From positions 1-58,983 of the forward strand of contig JADGJG010000053.1 of NCBI GenBank assembly GCA_027596195.1: a stretch of 58,983 bases of DNA, read 5' to 3'. Position numbers and translations under genes: made by a program. The notes under the pieces are model-generated. The model was not told the origin of the DNA. It saw only the letters and a list, made by a program, of their open reading frames with translations, and did not search any database. How positions within the stretch are numbered: position 1 is the first letter of the stretch; the number at the start of each line of letters is the position of its first letter. Below, piece after piece: positions 42,199 through 56,448 of this stretch. The DNA is from Podochytrium sp. JEL0797. Taxonomy: Eukaryota; Chytridiomycota; Chytridiomycetes; Chytridiales; Chytriomycetaceae.

Positions 42199-44010
42199 TC
42201 ATTCCTCGTCGCCGCCGAGCTCTTCCAAAGTTTTCCCAGCCGTCTCGGGAAGCAAGAACGTCGCGACCAATCCACTAAACATGATGACACAGAACGTTGA
42301 CAGGACTGTCACAGTGTTGTTTGTGAAGTAAGGTCCGACGGCTTGGATTCCAAGAATGGCACCGACTTTTCCACAAGCAGCCGAGATTCCGTGGCAAGTC
42401 GCCTTGAAACGCGTTGGGAAGACTTCTCCTGGAATGACAAACGTAGTGGTGTTGGGTCCAAATTGGAAAAAGAACTGGGCAATCGTGTAGACGACCATAA
42501 ACCCGACTTGGTTCGTGCTGATGCTGTTCCAAGTTGCAGCAAGAATCGCGAGGCAGATGGTAATTACAGCAAAGCCCATGATTTGGATTGGCTTGCGGCC
42601 CATTTTCTCAATCAGCGCGACTGTGAACCAGTAACCGGGGACCGTGCCGGCACACGCAATGATAATATTCCCGACAGAGATTTGGTAAAACACGTTCCAG
42701 ATATCCACGGGAGGTGTCACTTTGGTAGGAACCGTGACCCCGTTGGTTGTAACGTTGACAGTGACTTTGGACGGCCCGTTGAAATTGATTAAGGACAAAA
42801 CGGTGGACTGGTTCAACGAGAGTCCGTACCACGCGACATCGAGGGCGAACCAGCAGTACGCGGTACCAATCAGGACCTTCATGTTCTTCCATTGGCGGAA
42901 GTGGTTGTAAAAGTCGGTTGCTTTGTTGGGTTTGCCGAGTTTCTTGTGGACCGCGACCACAGGTTCGCTTGCTTTGGTGGTGGTACGACCCATGGCGATG
43001 TCAACGTTTCTGGCGGCAGCTTCGGTGTCACCAATGACTATGAAAATGAGGGTGTCAATTAAGAATAAACCATCACGGGAAACCCACCATCCGCAGTAAA
43101 CCGCGGCGTCTCGGGCAACGTGAAGCGAAAGTAAATCACCAACACGGCAGGAATGAGACCAAACCCAATCGCAATACGCCAGACGGCGTCCAAAACTCTG
43201 TAGTCTGCTTGTATTTGGGACTGGAGGCCGGCCAAGGTGGCCACGTACACGATGGAGCCAATGAGGATACCGATTCCTTGCATGGCGAAGACGGCGGAGA
43301 GCATCATGCCTCGGTATCGGACGTTGGCGTATTCGGACGTGATGACGGCTGGAAAGTGAGAACGCGTGAGTAGGTGTTGGGCTGTAGGGCGACCTGGGGC
43401 GACTCATAAATCTGGCATACCTGACATGGGGTAGTCACCACCGATACCAATACCAAGAAAGAAGCGCCAGAACGACAGGATTTGAAGAATGTTGGCGCCG
43501 TGGATCATGGACCCCGACAGGACAGACCCGATTGTGCAAATGATGATGACCATTAGCTCCAAGCCGTATACCGACTTGCGTCCGTGAGCGTCTCCAGCGA
43601 TACCGAACCCTATCTGTCCCAGCAAGTTGCCCCAGTTGGTAGAAGCCTTGAGCCACGCGTCCATATTCGCACCACCCGGATAATTATTGATGAAATCGAC
43701 CTTGACATTTTGAGGCGTCTTGATCACAGAATTGTTGTTTGCATCGTTGAAAGCCGCCGGGAACTTTCCCGAAATGAATTGCGGACCCCAGTACACTTGG
43801 TAAATCATGGGAAGGGCTTGCGAAATGACGAAAATGTCGTAGGCGTCGGAAAAGAAACCGGCGCCTGCAATGAAGATCATTTTGAGGTGGAACCAGCCGA
43901 GTTTGCTGGAATCGAGGTGTGCGAACGCGTTGGCGTGTTGTGGGGAGACCCTGGGAAGGAAAAGTTTTTTGGTCTTTGGACTGGGAAACGTGAATAACGG
44001 GAGCTCACAT
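42199..44010 (-). CDS. PHO84: PHO84-type phosphate:H+ symporter, paralog 1 (unit 2)
   Basis: Second copy of the gene at 22233-24044; coding exons 44010-44009 (AT), 43950-43421, 43348-43088 and 43037-42199; 543 residues with no difference seen. Its promoter (TATA at 44059-44052, GGCGCGTGCC at 44077, CACGTG at 44141) is also duplicated. Confidence 0.94.
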
Positions 44011-44194
44011 TTTTGTTCCAGAATGGGAGAAGGAGGGGAGGGGGTACCATCTATTTATATTGCTTTGTCCGAATCTGGCGCGTGCCCTTCCACAGTTCCA
44101 AAATTAGACTGTCGGACTTGACGAGAAAGGGAGCAAAAAACACGTGTCAGAAAAACAATACGCGTCATTATGTAACAGAATCATGAAAGAAAAG

Positions 44195-46121
44195 TTAATT
44201 GGCTACAATCAATCCCTCCATCTGCCCTTCCTTAACGGTAACATCCTCGCTAACGCGATGCTCAGTCTCGGCACCGAAATCATCCCCCGACAGCTCTTCC
44301 AAAGTCTTGCCGCAGGTTTCGGGAAGGAGGAGCGTGGCAAACGCACCAGAGAACATGATCGCACTGAAAGTAGCCAAGACGGGAACCGTGTTGCTCGTAA
44401 AGTAAGGTCCGACGGCTTGGATTCCGAGAATCGCTCCGGCCTTGCCGCAAGCGGCTGAGATTCCGTGACAGGTGGCCTTGAAACGAGTTGGGAAGACTTC
44501 TCCTGGGATGACAAAGGTGGTGGTATTGGGGCCGAATTGGAAAAAGAACTGGGCGATGGTGTAGACGACCATGAATCCGACTTGGTTGGTGCTGATGGAG
44601 TTCCAATCGGCGGCCAGAATCACGAGACAGATGGAGATGATGATGAATCCCATGATTTGGATTGGCTTGCGGCCCATTTTTTCGATGAGCGCGACCGTGA
44701 ACCAGTAGCCGGGAACTGTGCCGGCACACGCAATGATGATGTTACCAACGGCGACATCATAGAACACGCTTTGAATGTCAACAGGTGGCGTAACCTTGGT
44801 GGGAACCGTGACCCCGTTGGTTGTGACGTTGACCGTGACTTTGGCTGGGCCGTTGAAGTTGATCAAGGACAAGACGGTCGACTGGTTGAGCGCCATGCCG
44901 TACCACGCGACATCCAAAGCGAACCAGCAATACGCGGTGCCGATGAGAATTTTCATGTTCTTCCACTGGCTAAAGTACTTGTTGAAGTCCGCAATTTTGC
45001 TGTTCTTTGGCTTGCGAACCGGAATGACTTCTCCGGGAGCTTGATTGGTCGCCGCCAGTAAAGCCTCTTTTGCTTCGTTCTCGGCTTTCTTGAGGGCTGT
45101 TGGAAGGATGGTTAAAGTTTGCGACCAAAATCGCGGGGTCAAAACTCTCACCATCGGCGGTAAAACGAGGAGTCTCTGGCAAAGTGAAACGGAAGTAAAC
45201 AGTAATAATACACGGCACCAGACCAAGAGCCACCGCAATACGCCAGACGACGTCAAGGTAAGTGTAATCGCTTTGGATTTGGGATTGCATTCCGGCCAGC
45301 GTGGCAACATAGACGCTGGAACCGAGAAGAATACCGATTCCCTGCATCGCAAACACGGCCGAGAGCATCATCCCGCGGTTGCGAACGTTGGCGTATTCCG
45401 AGACGATAACGGCTGGGTGTTTTTTGAGTGCTTTGTGAGTGGATGCCCGGGGGGGAGGAAACAAGAATCCGAGCAATAAAGAATAGTGTACCTGACATAG
45501 GATAGTCACCACCAATCCCGATTCCGAGAAGGAAGCGCCAAAACGCGAGAGTTTGGAGAATGTTGGCGCCGCGAGCCATGGGGGCAGCGAGGAACGAGCC
45601 GGTGGTGCAGACAATAATGATCATGAGCTCAAGACCGTACACCGATTTGCGTCCATGCGAGTCACCGGCGATACCGAATGTAATCTGACCAATCAAATTT
45701 CCCCAGTTTGTGGACGCCTGCAGCGAAACAAAATCGATTTCAATTCGAGCCGCGAGTGAATCAATGCAGCAGTACCTTCAAGAAAGCATCCATGTGTTGC
45801 CCATTAGGATAGTTGTCGATAAAGTCAACTTTCGTGTTTTGAGGGGTCTTGGCCAGCGCGGTTCCGTTCGGGTAATTGAACGCAGGTGGAAAGTATCCCG
45901 TGATGTATTGAGGCCCGTAATACACTTGGTAAATCATGGGAAGGGCTTGCGAAATGACAAAGATGTCATACGCATCCGAAAAGAATCCGGCACCGGCAAT
46001 CAGGACCATTTTGAAATGGAACCATCCGAGTTTCTGTTCGTCGAGGTGGGCGAGATTGACGGCTTGTGGTGCCCTATCGAACCTGTCAGGTTGTTGTCAC
46101 ATAATGACCGACGACGTACAT
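44195..46121 (-). CDS. PHO84: PHO84-type phosphate:H+ symporter, paralog 2 (unit 2)
   Basis: Second copy of 24229-26155; coding exons 46121-46120 (AT), 46073-45776, 45717-45492, 45412-45152 and 45096-44195; 562 residues, same split start codon with the 46-nt intron. Confidence 0.94.
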
Positions 46122-46262
46122 TTGTGAATGATGAATGAAAAGGGAGTGGCTTTTGAGCCACTTCGGAGCACGCGCCGCAAAACACGTTTTTCAAATTTTC
46201 GATTATATCTCCCAGTTGGCGAAGTTGAAAAACGGCAAAATACAGTCATACACATTCAAAAA

Positions 46263-48178
46263 TCACACACTCGTCACAAACTCCTTGTCTCCCTTGTCAA
46301 GAAGTTCATCGCCATAATGGGTGTCATCAGCACCAAGAGAAAAGTCATCTCCCGACAGTTCTTCCAAAGTCTTGCCGCAGGTTTCGGGTAGCAGGAGCGT
46401 GGCAAAACCACCCGAGATCATAATCGCGCAGAAAGTTGACAGGACTGTCACCGTGTTGTTTGTGAAATAGGGGCCGACGGCTTGGATTCCAAGAATGGCG
46501 CCGACTTTTCCACAGGCCGCAGAGATTCCATGACCGGTAGCCTTGAAACGCGTGGGAAATACCTCGCCTGGAATCACAAAGGTGGTGGTGTTGGGTCCAA
46601 ACTGGAAGAAGAATTGGGCAATGGTGTAGACAGTCATGAACCCGATTTGGTTGGTGCTAATATTGTTCCAGTCGGCCGCGAGAATGATGAGACAGATCGA
46701 AATAATAGCGAAGCCCATGATTTGGATTGGCTTGCGGCCCATTTTCTCAATGAAAGCGACCGTGAACCAGTAGCCTGGGACTGTGCCGGCACACGCAATG
46801 ATAATGTTTCCAACAGCAATCTGGTAGAACAGGTCTTGGATGTCGACGGGTGGAGTAACTTTGGCGGGAGCCGTGACCCCGTTGGTAGTGACGTTGACCG
46901 TGACTTTGGCTGGGCCGTTGAAGTTGATCAATGACAGGACCGTCGACTGGTTGAGAGCCATGCCGTACCACGCGACATCCAAAGCGAACCAGCAGTACGC
47001 AGTCCCGATTAGAATTTTCATGTTCTTCCATTGGCTAAAGTGCTGAATGAAGTCCGCAATCTTGCTCGTCTTTGGCTTGCGAACGGGAGTAATGGCGCTG
47101 GCACCTTGCCCCATCGCAGCACGCTCGGCATCCCTCGCATCGGATTCGGCTTTCTTCAGGGCTGAAGAGTATGTTTAGATCAAGCATGAATGAATCCACA
47201 CCTCACCATCGGCAGTGAAACGAGGAGTCTCTGGCAAGGTGAAACGGAAGTAAACGGTAATTATGGCCGGCACAAGGCCGAGACCAACAGCAATGCGCCA
47301 GACGACGTCAAGGTAAGTGTAATCGCCTTGGATTTGAGATTTCATTCCGGCAAGCGTGGCAATGTAGATAAGCGAGCCAAGAAGAATGCCGATTCCTTGC
47401 ATCGAAAAAACGGCAGCGAGCATCATTCCGCGGTTGCGAACGTTGGCGTACTCGGATGTAATGACGGCTAAAAATCAAATTATTATTGGCGTCACGTTTT
47501 AAAGATGAACAAATAACCGTACCTGACATTGGGTAGTCGCCACCGATCCCGATACCAAGCAAGAATCGCCAGAATGCAAGAGTTTGGAGAATATTGGCGC
47601 CGCGAGCCATTGGTGCAGAGAGGATAGATCCCGTGGTACAGACGATAATGATCATGAGCTCGAGACCGTAAACTGACTTGCGTCCATGAGAGTCACCAGC
47701 GATACCAAAAGAGACTTGGCCAATCAAGTTGCCCCAGTTGGTTGAAGCCTGGAAATTGGAAAAAGGTAAGAATGTTTCTATCAGTCAAATGCAAAAAAAA
47801 AGTTGCTTCGACCATACTTTCAAAAACGCATCCATATTCGCGCCACTTGGATAGTTATTGATAAAGTCAACTTTCGTGTTTTGTGGCGTCTTGGCGAGTG
47901 CGGTTCCGTTCGGATAATTGAACGCCGGCGGAAAGTTTCCCTTGATGTATTGAGGCCCGTAATACACTTGGTAAATCATGGGGAGCGCTTGGGAAATGAC
48001 AAAGATGTCGTACGCATCCGAGAAGAATCCGGCCCCGGCAATGAGGACCATCTTGAGGTGGAACCATCCCAGATTCTGTTCGTCGAGATGGGCAAGGTTG
48101 ACAGCTTGTGGGGCCCTGTTGCCAGACGAACAGAATGTGTCAGGCACCTCACACGGAATCCTTCTCTAACGCTTACAT
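46263..48178 (-). CDS. PHO84: PHO84-type phosphate:H+ symporter, paralog 3 (unit 2)
   Basis: Second copy of 26297-28212; coding exons 48178-48177 (AT), 48115-47818, 47748-47523, 47467-47207 and 47161-46263; 561 residues. Its promoter region is 48179-48666, again without a gene. Confidence 0.94.
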
Positions 48179-48666
48179 TTTTTGGATCTTTTTTCGGGGG
48201 GATGAATGAGGGCCAAATCCACTGTGATTTGCTTGCACGAGTGCGTGGCCATTTCAGTTCCTTCATTGGGATATAATGAAAAATTCGGATGACTACCGAG
48301 CTCTCATATACATTGATTAAGATTTAGGGCGACATGTGTGCACTTCCAAACGATGAGGCATGGCCTTGAAGTGCAATCAAAAATATCACTCATCCAAATA
48401 ACCCCAAAATATCGTCGGCCTTCATTCATAACGCGAGCGCGTGCCCACTATATTTTCATCTTACGAATAGTTCCTCCTGGGAGGGTGCGGCACTGATCTG
48501 GGATGGTGTGGCGATACCGACTCAGCTCACGCGTTCATTTTTTTGTCTCTTCACAAAAATGAGGGCACGCCTTGACAAAACTTCATTCTTTTAATTTAAA
48601 ATTGACAAACAAATAATCAGATAGGTATACACAAAGAGAGGGTGGTAGAAAATAAATGAGAAAAAT
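48179..48666 (-). promoter_or_regulatory. Promoter of PHO84 paralog 3 (unit 2)
   Basis: Same 488 bp as 28213-28700, with AGCGCGTGCC at 48436-48445. Confidence 0.45.
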
Positions 48667-50598
48667 TTAAGCAACGTGCTCTTTGCGGGACCGCACGCTT
48701 CCCATTTCCAGACATTCGTCATCGCTCTCGTCATCCGAATCAACATCTCCCGACAGCTCTTCCAACGTCTTTCCACACGTCTCGGGGAGAAGAAGCGTGG
48801 CAAACGCGCCAGAGAACATAATGGCGCTGAAAGTCGCCAACACGGAGACGGTGTTGCTCGTGAAGTAAGGACCCACAGCTTGGATTCCAAGAATCGCTCC
48901 CGCTTTTCCGCAAGCTGCCGACATGCCGTGACAAGTTGCCTTGAAACGCGTCGGGAAGACTTCGCCGGGAATCACAAAACAGGTAGTATTGGGTCCGAAT
49001 TGGAAAAAGAACTGGGCAATGGTATAAACTGCCATGAAGCCGATTTGGTTGGTGCTAATGGAGTTCCAATCGGCGGCGAGGATGGCGAGACAGATGGCGA
49101 TGATGATGAATCCCATAATTTGGATTGGCTTGCGGCCCATTTTCTCGATGAGCGCGACAGTGAACCAGTAGCCTGGGACTGTGCCGGCACAGGCGATGAT
49201 GATGTTTCCGACGGCGACATCGTAGAACACGCTTTGTATGTCGAGAGGTGGGTCGACTTTGGTGAGAGCCGTGACTCCGTCGGTCGTGACGTTGACAGAG
49301 ACTTGCTTTGGACCGTTGAAGTTGATGAGAGCCAAGACCGTGGACTGGTTGAGAGCCATACCGTACCATGCAACATCCAAAGCGAACCAGCAGTACGCGG
49401 TGCCGATGAGAATTTTCATGTTTTTCCACTGGCTAAAGTGTGCCTTGAATGCGGCCATCTTGCTGACCTTGGCCTTGCGAACAGGCACGACATATCCCAT
49501 TTCTTCTGCGTTACGGTCCATCTCGAGGTCGCGGGCGGCGCGTTCGGCTTTTTTGAGAGCTGAAAAAGAGCGTGGCTTAGTAAACGCGCAAAGAAAACAG
49601 CGAACTTGCAAAGAAACATACCATCGGCGGTGTAACGAGGTGTTTCAGGCAGAGTAACGCGGAAGTACACAGTGATAATGGCGGGAACGATTCCAAGACC
49701 GATGGCGATTCGCCAAACGTAGTCGAGATAAGTGTAGTCTGCCTGGATTTGGGACTGCAACCCGCTCAAAGTGGCAATGTAGACGATAGAGCCCATGAAG
49801 ATGCCGATTCCTTGCATGGCAAACACGGCCGCGAGCATCATTCCACGGTTACGAACGTTGGCATATTCGGACGTGATGACGGCTGGAAAAGAAGCACGCG
49901 TGAGTGGGTGTGAGGCTGCGGGCGAATAATAATAGATGCCATACCTGACATGGGATAGTCTCCACCGATACCAATGCCAAGAAAGAAACGCCAGAAGCAA
50001 ATGAGCTGAATAATGTTGGCACCGCGCACCATGGAGGAAGACAGAACGGAGCCGGTGGTGCAAATGATGATGATCAATAGCTCCATGCCGTAGATTGAGC
50101 CACGTCCGTGAGCGTCGCCAATGATGCCGAACCCGATTTGGCCAATCAAGTTGCCCCAGTTGGTGGATGCCTGGAACGTCCAAATATTAGAAATCAAGAA
50201 TAAAGGCCAACAGTCTGATTTAAGGAATACCTTGACAAAAGAGTCCATGTGGGCACCATTGGGGTAGTTGTTGATAAAATCGACCTTGGTATTCTGCGGC
50301 GTCATTGCACGAGCCGTTCCGTTCGGGTAATCGAACACTGACGGAAAGTCACCCTTGATGTATTCGGGACCCCAATAGACTTGGTAAATCATGGGAAGGG
50401 CTTGGGAAATGACAAAGAGGTCGTAGGCGTCCGAAAAGAATCCTGCTCCGGCAATCATGACCATCTTGAGGTGGAACCAGCCGAGCTGCTGGTCGTCGAG
50501 GTGGGCGAGGGTTTCAGCTTTCGGGGCCCTATAGAATTAATGCGCGAGTGTCAGATGTTGTTCTGTGGTTTAAAATGGGATGCCGGTTCGACGTACAT
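48667..50598 (-). CDS. PHO84: PHO84-type phosphate:H+ symporter, paralog 4 (unit 2)
   Basis: Second copy of 28701-30632; coding exons 50598-50597 (AT), 50528-50231, 50170-49945, 49882-49622 and 49559-48667; 559 residues. With this copy the window holds eight intact phosphate transporter genes. Confidence 0.94.
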
Positions 50599-51455
50599 GT
50601 GATGATGTGGCGGAACGGTGAAATGAAAGGGGAAATGTCTCGTTGACCTGGCTTATATGCCGAGTCAGCGGCGCGTGCCTCTTCCCTCCAAAAATCGTAT
50701 TTTCTTGGTCCAAACAAAGAAAGCATTATTAATCGTTGAAGTTGTCAAAGCTGACAGGAATGACGCGCGGCCCGAATTCAGCTCTCATCATTGGCATAGG
50801 TAGGGTTTGTTTTGGTGTTTTTCTCTCGGGAAGTCGAAACAATGAGAGGGAGAACCCAGCATTTCTCATGCCGCACGCGCCTTGTATACATAAAAATGCC
50901 CAGGCAAATTGGTGTACCCCGCGCGCGTGCCCCCCCATCCTTTTTGGCAATAATTAAGAGTAATTGATAGTCTCCGTGAGTAATTGAAGCCTCTTATCGA
51001 CGTAAAATAGGTGACTCTAAAAACACCTGGACCACAAAATCCAATTCACGTGGTTGGCGAGGACCGAAATCGGATAAAACTGGCATGAATTAAAGAAGGA
51101 AGCGCATGCCGCCTCTTATCTACGTGTTAGTAACCAGGAGAATTAGAAAACGCCCGGGAAATAAATTCCAATTCACGGGGTCGTCGGATGAAATCAAGTG
51201 AGCAACAACAGCACAACTTTATGAAAGGGACGAGGATCGAAATCGAATAAGCGTAAATCAAAGAAGGAAGGGCTGGATGAATATCTCCTGTCTGCACTAG
51301 TCGGGGTCAAAAAAAATCGTTGTGGACCTGAAAGAACAAAAAGAAGGAAAAACGAGCGGAGAACGAATCAGAGAGAATCCAAATGGCGTTCCAGAATTAA
51401 GAATCTGTCGCAGGATCCGAAACTGAAATCGAAAACCAACTTGGAAGCAAAAAAA
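50599..51455. promoter_or_regulatory. Divergent region between PHO84 paralog 4 and the lectin gene (unit 2)
   Basis: Same 857 bp as 30633-31489, including the diverged ~122-bp tandem repeat (50989-51278), CACGTG (51047-51052) and GGCGCGTGCC (50680-50689). Confidence 0.5.
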
Positions 51456-53002
51456 ATGCAGTTCCTGCGAGCCCTCGCGCTCTCCCTCCTGGCCCTCTGC
51501 GCCTCGGCCGACACCCCCGCCTATGAAGTCAAGGACGACGAACTTCACTGGATCGAGCACTTTTCGCTGTCCACGCCGTTTGTGGGTGAGTTTTTAACTG
51601 CTTAGGGGAAAGGGTTTCAAGCTTGAGCTGATCATCCCTTCTGGACTAGATGAGTACCTCATGAACAGGTAATCGCATATACCTCTTCTGTTGCAATCAC
51701 TGGACTCGAAAACTGACCACTCTTTTATCGACATCGGCTTGAATCAAGATATTGGGATTTTGGCGGCAGTAAGTGAATTTCGAAACGCATGTCTTCCCAG
51801 TTGCTGATTTTGGATCATTTTAGACACATTCGTGAACGTCAACTCGTTTGTGCGCATTACGCCGAACCGCCAATCGATGCGTGGATGGTTGTGGGCTCGC
51901 ATGGTGAGGGAGATTCGATCGAAACCAATCTATACGTCGTAAATAACTTGTGTTTATTTCAGCCTATTGTGACCCAAAAGTCGTGGGTTGTGGAATTCGA
52001 ATTCAAAGTGCACGGCGGCGAGCGGTTGTTTGGAGACGGGTTTGCGTTCTGGTACACGACGGATCGCAAAAAGATTGGTGAGGAAGCGCACCCTTTTTGT
52101 TGAGGGGGGGTTCGTTTCGAGCAGGGGATATGGCTGGTTGAGCGGGATTCTAATTGCCGTTTTGAATTTCCGGGGGGAACTTAGGTGATGTGTTTGGAAA
52201 CCAGGACGAATTCAACGGTTTGGGAGTCTTTTTCGACACGTACACGAATGGCAGGAACCGAGTAAGTAAACCTGTTTTGTCTTTCGTTACCCCTGTCTCC
52301 TAATTGCAACCAAAACAGGCCATCTTCCCCTACATCAACGCCATGCTCGGCGACGGACAAACCAAATACGATCAATCGACCGACGGCAAATCGAATGAAA
52401 TTGGCGGATGTACGGCCCACTTCCGGGACCGCGATTACGTGACCCGCGCTAAAGTCGTGTATCTCGAAAACAAAATGATTCAAGTGTTTATTGATGTGGA
52501 TGGACAGGGGACGTGGAGAGAGTGTTTGACAAAGAATGATGTGACGCTTCCGGAGAGGGGGTATTTTGGGTTTACTAGTCATACGGGAGATGCGTCTGGT
52601 GAGTTTTTTTTTATGTTCCTCCAAAGCCTCCCTTGCAGGCAAGAGTGCTGAATCTCTCGTTTGAATTTGGTAGACAACCACGACATTCTCCGCGTCACAT
52701 CCTACTCGATCGAAAACGAACACACCTCCAAACCCGAACCCCCGAAACCCGGCGACTCCACCTCCAACAAGGGCGGCGACAAATCCTACAACACCCCCGA
52801 CAGGGACGCGTACAGAAAACCCGCCGCCCCCATCCCAACGGCTGTGCCGCAATCGGCCAAGAAATCCAACTCGTCGTTTGTCGCGACGCTTGGGTACACG
52901 CTTTTGGTGTTGTTTGTGGTGGTGGCGGTGGGGGCCGTTGGGTTCGTGTTGTATGGGATGTGGAAGAAGACGAATTCGCCAAAGTCTTATAAACGGTTCT
53001 GA
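51456..53002 (+). CDS. L-type lectin cargo receptor, VIP36/ERGIC-53 family (unit 2)
   Basis: Second copy of 31490-33036; exons 51456-51585, 51650-51668, 51749-51768, 51824-51903, 51963-52077, 52185-52261, 52319-52598 and 52674-53002; 349 residues with the same two microexons. The following 320 bp to the kinase stop hold no gene. Confidence 0.92.
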
Positions 53003-53322
53003 GCGTGTGGGGGTGTGTGTTATTTTTTTCGGTGGAAATAAGCGTTGAGGTGGGCATGTGAATGAAGTAAAATGAAACTGAACTGTATTTCAATGGTGGC
53101 ATTATATTCAAAATGTCGCAGGGTGGGCCCCCAAACACACGTCACACAAAAAGCAAAAAACAACACTGGAAACACGCGTGAATTCCAACAACTCAACACA
53201 ACCCAACAACAACAATAAGAAAATGTGAAAGTAAGTGACTAAATGGCATAAGCAGAAATGAATGAGAGACTGAAAAAAAAAACTAAAATGGAGGGGTTGG
53301 TGAGGCTGCGGCGGGGGCGTTT

Positions 53323-56294
53323 TCAAATCCGACAACGCAAGAACGGGTGTTGAAGCGCTTCTCGTGCCGTGATTCGATACTTGGGATCAAATGTCAACAG
53401 CCGTTTGACCAAGTCGAGGAAATGACGTGAAGTTTCATCCGTTCCGGGAATAATTTGCTGTTTGAGCGAGAGCGACGCGTGAGTCAAAAAAGAAATATTC
53501 CCAAAACAGAAAGCGGAAAAAAACACAATACCTCCAAAGTCCGCATCCCCTTAACAAACTTTTTGCTCGCTTTCGGCGTCGCTGCCACAGGCCAATGCAG
53601 CTGTCGATTCGGCTTGAAAAATTTGGCGGCCGGTTTGTCGGGGTGCATGCTCGCTTGGACCATGTGGTCTGGAAGTGGGCCGAGAGCGGCTTGCATCATG
53701 GCCAGGTGTTCGAGACTGGATTTCGTGAGGACACAAATTGATCAGACGATGAGAAATCGGGAGTGCACGCAGCGTGAAACTCACTTGTCGTGCGTCTGAA
53801 ACAGCGCATCGCCTGTCAAAAACTCGACGAGAATGCAACCAATCGACCACATGTCGCAAGGAAACGTCCATCCGAGTCCCAGAATAATCTCGGGCGCCCG
53901 GTAATGCCGCGTCGAGACCACCGAGGAGTGATAATCTCCGTCGAAAATGGCGCTTCCAAAGTCAATCAGCCGTAATCGCGCGCGTAAGAGTTCCTTGGGG
54001 GCCTGAAACCACGTGTCAGAAACTATTTGGGAGGAACGAAGTAGCTAAAGCAGATAAAACTCACATTCCCAATCCTCTGGAGACACTCGTTACTCTCCAA
54101 CATCAAATTCTCTGGCTTCAAATCCGTATGAATCAGTCGCAACTCGTGCATGAACGTGATGGATTCAATCATTTGAGCCGCAAACGTTTGAATGTGGTGC
54201 ACGGGGAACGGCGAAAACGAGTTGTCCTTGAGAAAGTCAAAGATGGACTGCGCGAGGAGTTCAAACACCATGCACGTGTGGGAGCGGTGTTCAAAGTGGG
54301 TGACGAGGTGGATGCAGCGCCTGGCGAAAATGTCTTAGTCAGCGCACACACACACGATAAAGAGAAATGAAAACAAAAACGTACTTGACGTTCCGAGGAT
54401 CATTCTTTTTCAACGTTGTCAACACGCGAATCTCAACCTTGGCCGCGTCGCGATACTTTTGGATGCTGCGAATGATTTTGATAGCCACTTTGCAGTTGGC
54501 TGTGCGATCAAACGCTTCCACGACTTTTCCAAAGGTTCCTTGGCCGAGGAGGCGAATGATTTTGTCTGATTTTTTTATATCCAGAGGAGGGGGGTGGGTG
54601 TGGGGCAGTTGGTCAGCACGAGTTTCTCACCCGCAAGAGAACAACCACTTACATCGATGCGTCAAGTCATCGCCTTCTCGAACAATAAAGTGTCCATCCT
54701 TGTCATCGCAATCGGCCTGAAACAACCGGGAAAATCAAAAAAAATTCATTTCATCGCAATCACAAGGAAAAATACTCACCAAAGGGACCAACGCGGAAGG
54801 CGCCATATGACCCACCAAAGCAGGAACCACTGACATAGGAGCAGGAGGCACATACTCGACTCTTCGCCGTTTCGTTGCAGGAACTGATAGTGTTGACACG
54901 ATTGGGCTTGAGCTGTCGCGCGTCAAGTCAATGAGGGTGATGTTTTCGGTTCGCGCGGCGTGGGAGGGGAGGATCACGTGGGATTGTGGTTGACGTCGTC
55001 GAGGTTGAGTCGCGGGTTGGTGTTGCTGCTGCTGTTGCTGGTAATACGTGGGTTGTATTTGCGAGAGGGAAGGGAGCGAGGGTTGGTAGTGGTATTGGTT
55101 TTGGAACGAGTGTTGCGGGGTTGCTGGGAGCGGCGATTGTTGTTGATGTTGAATGTTGGTGGTGCCGTTTTGGGGAGGATATGTGAGCGTGTATGCGGCA
55201 TGGAGAGTCGGACTGGCTGCGATTGGGAGAGCTGCGCTCCGAGAAAAGTTTGGAGTAAAGATTCCGGTGGAAGGGGAATGGACGATGGGAGACTGCTGTT
55301 GTTGAGAATATGACGGCAATTGGTTGTGTTGATTTTGCGTGGGATACGTGTATGAGGGATGTTGGGCAAGCAGCGGGTGCGAGTCGAGAGAAATGCTGGA
55401 CGCGACCGAGTTGATTCGTTGTTGTTGCTGCGGTTGGAATTTCGGTCGTTGTTGGATTGTGGAGGGTGGCGAGTTCAGGGAGTATTGGTGGAATTGCGGT
55501 GATGGATCCGGGTGGTAGCTGACGTTGTTCGAGTATGGCGTGTATTGTTGCGAAGAATGGGGCTGGTGGGTGGCCACCGGTTGGTGATAGTACGACGCCG
55601 AGTATCCATAGTCTGAATTTCCACGCACAGAATCATGCTGCTCCATTCGTTGGCGCTTCGTTTGGGAGCGCGTTGTCCGTCCCGTGGAGGCGGCTGATAG
55701 CCACGACTGCTGGGTTTGGTCGTTGAAATTCCTCGCAGTGTTCACGGACGATCGATTCGAATAGGATTTAGACACTGGCTGGTAGGGACTCTGTGCCACG
55801 TTTTTGGGGGTGTATGACACGTGATGGTGCGTCAGCGATTCGGTTTGCGGTGGCTGAAAGGGCTCGATGCGGTACTGTTGGTGGTGCTGGTGACTTGGCA
55901 TCAGGTGCGGAGGAAGCGCGGGGAGTTGGTACGAGGCGGGCGCTTCATAGTGGGCATTGTTGTAATGGAGATGGAGGGTCGATGACTCGGGCGCAAAGTG
56001 AGGCAGTTCAAACAACAAAGCAGCGGGAGACTGAATCAGGTTGTCAGTGTCTTTCTTAGGCCTTGGCTCGGCAGTGTCCCAGGCGGGGCTGCAATGAAGA
56101 TCAGGACGTTTCATCGCTTCGCCAAAAACGCACCGCTTCTCGGCGCTGCTTCCCGGCGCTGCGGCGCCCTGAAGGTGGAAAGGCGGCGACGGATACTGCG
56201 GCGAAAGAAGCGACGGAAGCCCAGCTGCCCGGAAGCCAACCCACGCCGTGTCGTCACTAGGAGGGACAGTGGAAGTCGCCGTTGTCGTGGCCAT
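53323..56294 (-). CDS. LAMMER-type protein kinase (unit 2)
   Basis: Second copy of 33357-36328; exons 56294-54780, 54716-54653, 54565-54385, 54320-54065, 54002-53785, 53715-53532 and 53457-53323; 850 residues. It lies fully inside the part of the unit that shows no differences. Confidence 0.92.
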
Positions 56295-56448
56295 GGCGGG
56301 TTGTGCGAGTGGGGTGGGAGTACGTGGGAGTGCGTGAGAGGGAGTGGGAGTGGCCGAGAGAGGGTGTGAGTGTCGCAGGTCGTGCGTCCCAGAAAATGAT
56401 TTCGACAAAAGAGAGATTCGGCCTCCGTCGCCACCCAGCGTTACAAAA